Shown: one piece after another, positions 28,722 through 34,186 of the stretch | Layout: each line of letters opens with the position of its first letter | Numbering within the stretch: position 1 is the first letter of the stretch | Virus record (IMG/VR): IMGVR_UViG_3300025052_000425 | Coordinates: 1 to 34,186 of that record | DNA: 34,186 bases | Reading direction: 5' to 3' (one strand) | Origin: a virus | The notes under the pieces: generated by a model | Told to the model about the DNA's origin: nothing | The model's input: only the letters and a program-made list of their open reading frames with translations | Database searches by the model: none | Translations under genes and position numbers: made by a program

Positions 28722-29248
28722 TGGCAGTAACGATTGATGATATCAAAGATTTACATCTTGATAGCTCACCTAGCATTGCCCCACTTGAGACACTGGAAGT
28801 TAGTCACAGTTTATGGCATACGCCGATTCGCATTGTGACCAATCATGCTGATGGGGTTAATGCGATGCTCGAGACTGGTGAGACGGTATATTTTGAGTTT
28901 GCCCCATTACTGATTAATCGCGGCAAGACCTCTGATGATCTTGATCAGAGCTTCAACATCACGCTTGGCGACTTGGGTGAGATTGTACCGCCACTGATTA
29001 AGCAAATAAGAGCATCGGACAGCGATGAATATCCACAAGTTATTTATCGTCAATATGCCTACGACGCTTCATCAATGACGTTTGCCAAAGACAAGCCTAT
29101 TGATATTGCAAAGGGTTTGTTCGTTGAGCAGATGAGCCGCGACCACCAAGCAACGACGTTTGATGCAAAAACCCCAGATAAGAACACCGTTGCCACAGGT
29201 AGGCCGTACTCGCCTGATTACTATGTTGATTTAAAGGGTCTGTTATGA
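28721..29248 (+). CDS. Tail-tip protein, DUF1833 family
   Basis: A 175-residue DUF1833 protein: the segment LETLEVSHSLWHTPIRIVTN followed by FEFAPLLINRGKTSDDLDQS and LGDLGEIVPPLIKQIR is diagnostic of that family, and MSRDHQATTFDAKTPDKNTV near the end fits. DUF1833 proteins sit in the baseplate hub region with NlpC-type and J-like proteins. The ATG shares one base with the previous TAA, and its own stop overlaps the next start. Confidence 0.93.
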   Translation: MAVTIDDIKDLHLDSSPSIAPLETLEVSHSLWHTPIRIVTNHADGVNAMLETGETVYFEFAPLLINRGKTSDDLDQSFNITLGDLGEIVPPLIKQIRASDSDEYPQVIYRQYAYDASSMTFAKDKPIDIAKGLFVEQMSRDHQATTFDAKTPDKNTVATGRPYSPDYYVDLKGLL

Positions 29249-29625
29249 AAAGCATCGATTCTTTGCTTAACCGTAAGTTCGACCGTGACAATTATCATTG
29301 TGTGCATCTACTGATAGATGCGGGTAAGCACTTGTTTGACTATGACTTTAGTCACTGTTTCTTAGGATTAACTGGCTCACTAGACAACAAATTAGAACCA
29401 ACCAAGCAAAGTATGAAGCAAGGCGAATTAGTTGCCAAGCCTAGTACCGGCACTATCGTTTTGATGATGACACTTGATAATCGGCATCACGTTGGCTTGT
29501 ACTATTGCGGTAGAATCTTACATTTATCAGAACTTGGTACACGTTACGAGACGTTGCGCACCATCAAACGCCAATATAAAAAGGTACGGTTTTATGACGT
29601 TAAAGATTTTCCACAACGAGCTTGA
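29245..29625 (+). CDS. NlpC/P60-like tail peptidase
   Basis: A 126-residue protein with a papain-like NlpC/P60 arrangement: Cys19 in DNYHCVHLLIDAG and His82 in NRHHVGLYYCGRILHL, separated by a loop carrying PSTGTIVLMM. Tail-tip proteins of this kind (lambda gpK-like) cut peptide cross-links of the cell wall during infection. The protein is short for the family and the third catalytic residue is not obvious. The ATG overlaps the DUF1833 stop as ATGA. It overlaps the J-like gene start by 32 bases. Confidence 0.85.
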   Translation: MKSIDSLLNRKFDRDNYHCVHLLIDAGKHLFDYDFSHCFLGLTGSLDNKLEPTKQSMKQGELVAKPSTGTIVLMMTLDNRHHVGLYYCGRILHLSELGTRYETLRTIKRQYKKVRFYDVKDFPQRA

Positions 29626-32470
29626 TGCTACTGAATGCACAGAGCGTAGTTTCGACTGTCTTTTGACGGAATGGTTGGCAATACGTGAGGAATATCCTGC
29701 GTCACGACTGTACAAAAGCCCTATATGTGTGCAGAACGACATCACACCAAAGACCAAGCTTGAGGCGTGGGCACTCAAAGACGTGACTGGTGATTATCAG
29801 GTTCTGTGTCATGCAGCAGATCCAGTAACACTAGGTATCATCGCAGCGGTTATCTCAGTAGGTGTGGCGGTATACACATATGCCAATATGCCAGACATGA
29901 GCGCTACGAATGATGTGGCAGGCTCACCGAATAATAGTCTTGCACAGCGCCAAAACAAACACCGCGTCAATGAGCGCGTACCTGATATTTATGGCCGCCG
30001 TAAATCCATACCTGATTTAATATCGTCTGTTTGGCGGCACTACGAAGACAACATACAAGTAGAAGAGTGCTTGCTATCTATAGGTACTGGTTACTTCGAG
30101 ATTGACGAAGATACAATTAACGAAGGCGAAACGCCGATCAATACGATTGAAGGGGCATCAATAAGTATCTACGAGCCTGAACAGTCCCTTATTGATGAAG
30201 CCCCACAAATTCAGATAGGCAAAGTGTTTGACGAGTTGCCATTGGTCACTAAGCAAGTTAGTGGTATTGATGGTAAGCAAGTATTAAAAACGTCAGCATC
30301 AGGGAGTATTGCTTTCACTGATTTTACGATCGAAGATGGAAACAAGTTGGTCGGAAATACTGAATATACTACATATGAACACACCTATTGGTACTGGCGC
30401 GGCGGTGACCATAACGGTTACTGGAAAACAGAAACGCGCTCAAACTATTTAAGATTTACCCGGACATTCGAGCAAGGCGACTCTATCAAGATTGAGAACG
30501 CAGTATTTGGTTCGGTGGCAGATGCGCAAATATCAGGCAATACGGATGTGGGTGTGGATGGTATTTTAACTATTGCTTCATCAAAAGAGCTTGTTAACCC
30601 TAGTGAATACCGCCGCATTAGAATAGCAGCTCTAAATGTAGCTGATAACACAAATGGCGATCTGACGCTGGCAGGTGAGTATCAGGTAGATAGTATTGTT
30701 AAATCGGGTAGCGCAAGCGCTTGGTTTTATGAAGTGACACTATCAGCAGGCTATAAAGACGTAAATCCAAATTTTTACTTGCTGACCGCTGATGCAGCAG
30801 GTATTACATCGGCTGTATTAACTGCCAATACAAACAATATCGATTTGTCAGGTGTCTATACGATTGCGAGCTTGACTGATACTACAATCAGCCTAGTAAA
30901 CCCTGCAGGTGTGAATGCTGACTGGTCTAAGCTGGATGGCGCAACGCCAGAGCAAGTAGCATCATTTAGACAGCGCACCATACGATTTACTGGTACTGGT
31001 AGTAATTTTACTGGTTGGAAGTATTCTGGGTCAAAGGACACGACAGGCTTTATTCTGAACTTTTTGGCTAGTAACGGTATCTATGAAGGAGATAAAGCAA
31101 AGCAGGTATCAATAGAAGTGGAGTATCAGATGGTAGGTGATGATGGTGTCCCTTATGGGCCCATCATGCGCCATGGCGATACTATGGAAGGTCAGGCCAA
31201 TAACCGCTCACCAGTGGGTATGACCATCAAAAAAGAGTTGCCAGAAGCGGGTAAGGTGCGCTTTAGAGTTAATCGCCTTAATGATAATGGTAATAGCGCA
31301 CAGTTAATCGATGACGTGGTATTTGAAAGCGCCTACAGCTATTACGAGACTAAAAAATCAGTCTATGAGCACGATACGGTTATTCGATTGCGCCGTATGG
31401 CCATTGGTTCTGGCACAAACGCAAGTGAGCTAAATGCAATCGTGCATCGTAAGCTGAATACTATTGGTGGTTTTCTACCTACCAGCGACTTTGCTGACAT
31501 ATCAATTGCTATGGCGCTTGATCCTTACATTGGCCGGATGGATGAAACTGAGGTTGATGTCGATTCCTTTTATGACTTGAGTGACGAGATAGCAACTTAT
31601 TTCGGTACCGATAAAGCGACTGAGTTTAACTACACGTTTGATGATAAATACAGCAGCTATCAAGAGATGATCTTTACGGTTGCTGAAGCTGTGTTTTGTA
31701 CTGCAAGACGAGAAGGCGGTCTGCATTATTTTAACTTTGAACGCGAAACGCCCAATAGCTTGGTGTTGTTTAATCATCGTAATATTCGCCCAGAGAGCAT
31801 GGTTGTCACTGAATTTTTTGGTATCCAAGATAATTACGATGGCGTAGAGCTGAAATGGCGCGACCCATTTGACAACTATAGTGAAGCTGTCATCAGACTG
31901 CCTGACGAGCTTCGAACCAACTATAAGAAGATTGATACCCAAGGTGTGACCAATTACGCACAGGCGCATTTCTTGGCGCATAGGGCGTGGAATAAGCTGA
32001 GATATAACCGTAAGGCGATAGAGTTTACAGCTTACGGGGAGGGCGATTTGGTGACTCGTATGGATAGAATTGCAGTTGTTGACTCGACTGTGCCGATATT
32101 ATGCAGCGGGCAAGTGGATCTTCAAGAGAATACGATACTGACCTTGGACTATCCAGTTGATTTGGATGAAGACAAGAGCTATGTCGTTCATCTGCAGATT
32201 AAAAACTGCACCGTTGATGTGATTGAGATTATTGACCAAGTTGGTCACTATCAAATTGAGCTGGCACGCATACCAATGATGCCTCTGGTGACCAGTGGTG
32301 TGGCTCATTCAGCATTTAGTATTACTGAAGCTGTGGATATTGAAGCTGAGGCGTATTTGATCAATGAAAAGTCTGGTAAGGGAGTGTTTGAGTCGACGAT
32401 AAGTGCAATGGCCTATGACAGCAGGTACTATCCAAACGATAAAGATCATATAAACGGCCTAATAGCCTAA
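29594..32470 (+). CDS. Tail tip / host-specificity protein, J-like
   Basis: A 958-residue central tail fibre. The ATG at 29594 (MTLKIFHNELDATECTERSF) is chosen because the family begins with this small beta-grasp region (1-75); the frame is open to 29474 but only within the preceding gene. A hydrophobic helix at about 77-98 (GIIAAVISVGVAVYTYA) is followed by the conserved RVNERVPDIYGRRKSIPDLI motif. Large beta-rich hub domains follow, with inserted immunoglobulin-like parts at about 200-480. The C-terminal part (VVDSTVPILCSGQVDLQENT and later) matches J-type fibre domains, which select the host surface receptor. A strong terminator follows. Confidence 0.93.
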   Translation: MTLKIFHNELDATECTERSFDCLLTEWLAIREEYPASRLYKSPICVQNDITPKTKLEAWALKDVTGDYQVLCHAADPVTLGIIAAVISVGVAVYTYANMPDMSATNDVAGSPNNSLAQRQNKHRVNERVPDIYGRRKSIPDLISSVWRHYEDNIQVEECLLSIGTGYFEIDEDTINEGETPINTIEGASISIYEPEQSLIDEAPQIQIGKVFDELPLVTKQVSGIDGKQVLKTSASGSIAFTDFTIEDGNKLVGNTEYTTYEHTYWYWRGGDHNGYWKTETRSNYLRFTRTFEQGDSIKIENAVFGSVADAQISGNTDVGVDGILTIASSKELVNPSEYRRIRIAALNVADNTNGDLTLAGEYQVDSIVKSGSASAWFYEVTLSAGYKDVNPNFYLLTADAAGITSAVLTANTNNIDLSGVYTIASLTDTTISLVNPAGVNADWSKLDGATPEQVASFRQRTIRFTGTGSNFTGWKYSGSKDTTGFILNFLASNGIYEGDKAKQVSIEVEYQMVGDDGVPYGPIMRHGDTMEGQANNRSPVGMTIKKELPEAGKVRFRVNRLNDNGNSAQLIDDVVFESAYSYYETKKSVYEHDTVIRLRRMAIGSGTNASELNAIVHRKLNTIGGFLPTSDFADISIAMALDPYIGRMDETEVDVDSFYDLSDEIATYFGTDKATEFNYTFDDKYSSYQEMIFTVAEAVFCTARREGGLHYFNFERETPNSLVLFNHRNIRPESMVVTEFFGIQDNYDGVELKWRDPFDNYSEAVIRLPDELRTNYKKIDTQGVTNYAQAHFLAHRAWNKLRYNRKAIEFTAYGEGDLVTRMDRIAVVDSTVPILCSGQVDLQENTILTLDYPVDLDEDKSYVVHLQIKNCTVDVIEIIDQVGHYQIELARIPMMPLVTSGVAHSAFSITEAVDIEAEAYLINEKSGKGVFESTISAMAYDSRYYPNDKDHINGLIA

Positions 32471-32487
32471 AATTAAATTAAACATAC

Positions 32488-32511
32488 GCCCTCTTAGTTG
32501 AGGGCTTTTTT
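32488..32511 (+). terminator. Terminator between J-like and fibre genes
   Basis: GCCCTC-ttagtt-GAGGGC is a perfect 6-bp stem followed by TTTTTT. It lies 14 bases before the tail fibre ATG, so the fibre gene must rely on read-through or its own promoter. Confidence 0.9.
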
Positions 32512-32524
32512 GTGGGGAAAAGAA

Positions 32525-34066
32525 ATGTCAGAGATTATGACCACACAGGATTTTGTAGACGGACGTTTAGACACGCAGACACTAAAAGAAGCTGTGAACG
32601 AAGATAAGATGATCACAGCACGATTAGGTAAAGAGTACGCTTCAATACCCATGGCATCAAGATTATTAGTTGAGAACGGATTGCTTGGTGCAACGCCTTT
32701 TAGCACTTACGCAAAAATGACAGCGCCGGATGTTGATCCTCCATTAGTTGACGGTGATTACGCAATTGTTACTAATGATCCTATTAAAGATAATGGCGTT
32801 TATCAAAAAATCAACGGTGCTTGGGTTTATATTAAATATAATTTATCCAATGCTATAACAACCATCAAGGCGGACGTGCAATCAATAAAGCAACTGTCAG
32901 AATTACAACAACTCAAAGTAGATTTATCGAATCCACTGTACAGTGTGCAAATTCGATTAATTGGCGACTCAATCACATGGGGCGTGGGCAGTAGCGGCAC
33001 ATCGTCAGATGTAGGACGTAATCACACGCTAAACGATCCACGTAATAATTTGACAAACGGTAGTTGGGCTAACTTATTGCGCAAGTGGCTAGGTAAAACC
33101 TATTTTGACGAAGCCGCTTTGGTTGCCGAACCCCTAGTAAGTGGGCTATCTAGTGGCAGCGGTTATTATTCCAAGGCTTTTTATATTGACGCCATTGACC
33201 CTGTATCAGGTATTGAGTTTATCAATGACTTTGACGGCACAAAAATATCACTAGATAGCATCATAGTTAAACAGCGAGTTGATGCATTTTTTATGCATCA
33301 TATCGACTTAGCTTACTACACAAACGCAAATAAACCTCTTTACAACTACAACGCTCGCGTTGAATTTGAAATGATTGGTGATAATTTTACTGTTGTGCAT
33401 GCGGGCAATGGTACGGGTACAAATGGATTTGTAGACGTTTATGATAACAACGTAAAAATTGGTGAGTTTGACTACTCTGCTCCTACCGCTTGGAGTCTTG
33501 AAAAACCATTTACTGTACCATACGGCTCACATCGTATCAGCCTGCGAAACAGGTCAAGAGATGGCGGCTTGTTTAGATTCGAAGCTATCAAAGTCAATCA
33601 AAAAATAAGAGTCGCTAACGATGGCATATCAGGATCTTGGACGCAAGAATGGTTGCCTAACGGGGGGTTGCTACAACCAAGCAAGCCTGATGACTATGTA
33701 TTTATTATGCTCGGCACTAATGACAGATCTCAATTAGTAAAACCTCTTACAGCTCAAAAGACAAAAGACAATCTGCGTATTATCGCAAATGCATTAATAG
33801 CGACAGGTAAGCGAGTTATCTTAATGTCAGCAAATGCAGCAAGCACTAGTGACGAAGCTAAAGATAGAAAATATAACCAGGGCGACGTTGCTCGTGTCAC
33901 TCAAGACTTAGCAGCAGAATTGGGTGTTGATTTTATTAGTAACTACGCGGCCACCGTACAAGCAAAGATTGATGGGATTGCTTACACAAGCGATGGGTTA
34001 CATCCAAATGATTTAGGCCACAGAATTATTTTTGATAATATACGCAATACCATTATAAACGCGTAA
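32525..34066 (+). CDS. Tail fibre/spike with SGNH hydrolase domain
   Basis: A 513-residue receptor-binding or depolymerase protein. The ATG at 32525 (MSEIMTTQDFVDGRLDTQTL) is chosen for the GGGG-rich site upstream; the longer frame from 32498 runs through the terminator. The N-terminus (1-135) is an attachment and linker region. Residues about 140-510 are an SGNH hydrolase: block I IRLIGDSITWG with Ser149, block III MLGTND, and block V DGLHPNDLGH with Asp490 and His493. An inserted beta-sandwich (about 250-370) could bind sugars. SGNH enzymes on phage fibres deacetylate surface polysaccharide; the substrate here is unknown. Confidence 0.9.
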   Translation: MSEIMTTQDFVDGRLDTQTLKEAVNEDKMITARLGKEYASIPMASRLLVENGLLGATPFSTYAKMTAPDVDPPLVDGDYAIVTNDPIKDNGVYQKINGAWVYIKYNLSNAITTIKADVQSIKQLSELQQLKVDLSNPLYSVQIRLIGDSITWGVGSSGTSSDVGRNHTLNDPRNNLTNGSWANLLRKWLGKTYFDEAALVAEPLVSGLSSGSGYYSKAFYIDAIDPVSGIEFINDFDGTKISLDSIIVKQRVDAFFMHHIDLAYYTNANKPLYNYNARVEFEMIGDNFTVVHAGNGTGTNGFVDVYDNNVKIGEFDYSAPTAWSLEKPFTVPYGSHRISLRNRSRDGGLFRFEAIKVNQKIRVANDGISGSWTQEWLPNGGLLQPSKPDDYVFIMLGTNDRSQLVKPLTAQKTKDNLRIIANALIATGKRVILMSANAASTSDEAKDRKYNQGDVARVTQDLAAELGVDFISNYAATVQAKIDGIAYTSDGLHPNDLGHRIIFDNIRNTIINA

Positions 34067-34113
34067 GAGTAATCTAGCAGACTTTGCTATACTTGTGATA
34101 TTGAAAGTGGTGT

Positions 34114-34146
34114 AAAAGGCTGATAGTTGTTGGCCTTTTATTTTTG
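34114..34146 (+). terminator. Terminator after tail fibre gene
   Basis: AAAAGGC at 34114-34120 pairs with GCCTTTT at 34133-34139, followed by ATTTTT. It ends the fibre transcript. Confidence 0.75.
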
Positions 34147-34168
34147 GATAATAATAATAGGCAATAAT

Positions 34169-34186
34169 ATGCAAGGTTTTAAAGAA
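34169..34186 (+). CDS. Start of a gene cut by the window edge
   Basis: ATG at 34169 opens the frame MQGFKE to the end of the window. A weak AGG ribosome site lies 8 bases upstream. Nothing can be said about the product; lysis genes or a fibre chaperone would be usual at this position. Confidence 0.3.

Noticed and set aside
31502-31981. Minus-strand 159-codon frame opposite the J-like gene
   Set aside because: Antisense to a long conserved coding region, with no recognisable motif and no operon context.

Overview
The window holds most of a temperate siphophage (HK97/lambda-type) integrated as a prophage, or its free genome, preceded by about 3 kb of accessory or host-flank genes. The DNA is moderately AT-rich. 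The gene set (Rha/KilAC regulator, CP76-type CII, HK97 head genes, BRO-N antirepressor next to the tape measure) gives an impression of a gammaproteobacterial Moraxellaceae host such as Psychrobacter or Acinetobacter. That is an impression from protein character, not a database result. No lysis genes and no second attachment site are seen, so the right end lies beyond the window.

Layout. 1-1353 (+): a TPR protein and a HEPN-like protein. 1445-2662 (-): four small secreted or lipoprotein genes, including an Excalibur protein and a DUF2511-like lipoprotein. 2663-3007: no gene, but inverted repeats of the kind expected near an attachment site. 3008-5428 (-): the leftward early operon (membrane protein, hypothetical protein, 41-residue zinc-knuckle ORF, TraR/DksA-like protein, excisionase, integrase) behind a clear sigma-70 promoter (PL-like). 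5674-7283 (-): an immunity operon with a CI-like S24 repressor, then a HIRAN-domain protein with a C-terminal membrane anchor, then a Cas2/SinR-like protein, ended by a terminator. 7284-7408: divergent PRM/PR-like promoters with operators of form ATAAC-N4-GTTAT at 23-bp spacing. The same operator sits in PL.

7409-12944 (+): rightward early genes: Cro/YdaS-like, CII-like, Rha-KilAC, a DUF1376/DnaT-like replication protein whose gene contains iteron-like 21-bp repeats (candidate origin), a RuvC-like nuclease and several small unknowns. 12945-13371: terminators flanking a degenerate tRNA-like element. 13372-14010: a small ORF, an HNH nuclease and a candidate cos region. 14011-22402: terminase, portal, ClpP-like protease, HK97 capsid, connectors and tail tube. 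22470-23110: tail assembly chaperones joined by a probable -1 frameshift. 23182-24948: an insertion between the chaperones and the tape measure, with a lipoprotein, a 49-residue ORF, a C4-like antisense RNA candidate and a BRO-N antirepressor. 25027-34066: tape measure with a lytic transglycosylase domain, tail-tip proteins, J-like protein and an SGNH-hydrolase tail fibre/spike.

How it fits together. In the lysogen, CI should occupy the ATAAC-N4-GTTAT operators, silence PL and PR, and keep PRM and its two passenger genes on. Those two genes (HIRAN with membrane anchor, Cas2-like) are therefore candidates for lysogen-expressed exclusion or defence functions. On induction, PL gives Xis and Int, and PR gives Cro, CII, replication and then late functions. 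Several hairpin terminators lie inside the late operon, so late transcription probably depends on antitermination or partial read-through. The antirepressor in the tail region appears to be controlled by a C4-like RNA whose hairpin loop is complementary to the antirepressor Shine-Dalgarno sequence.
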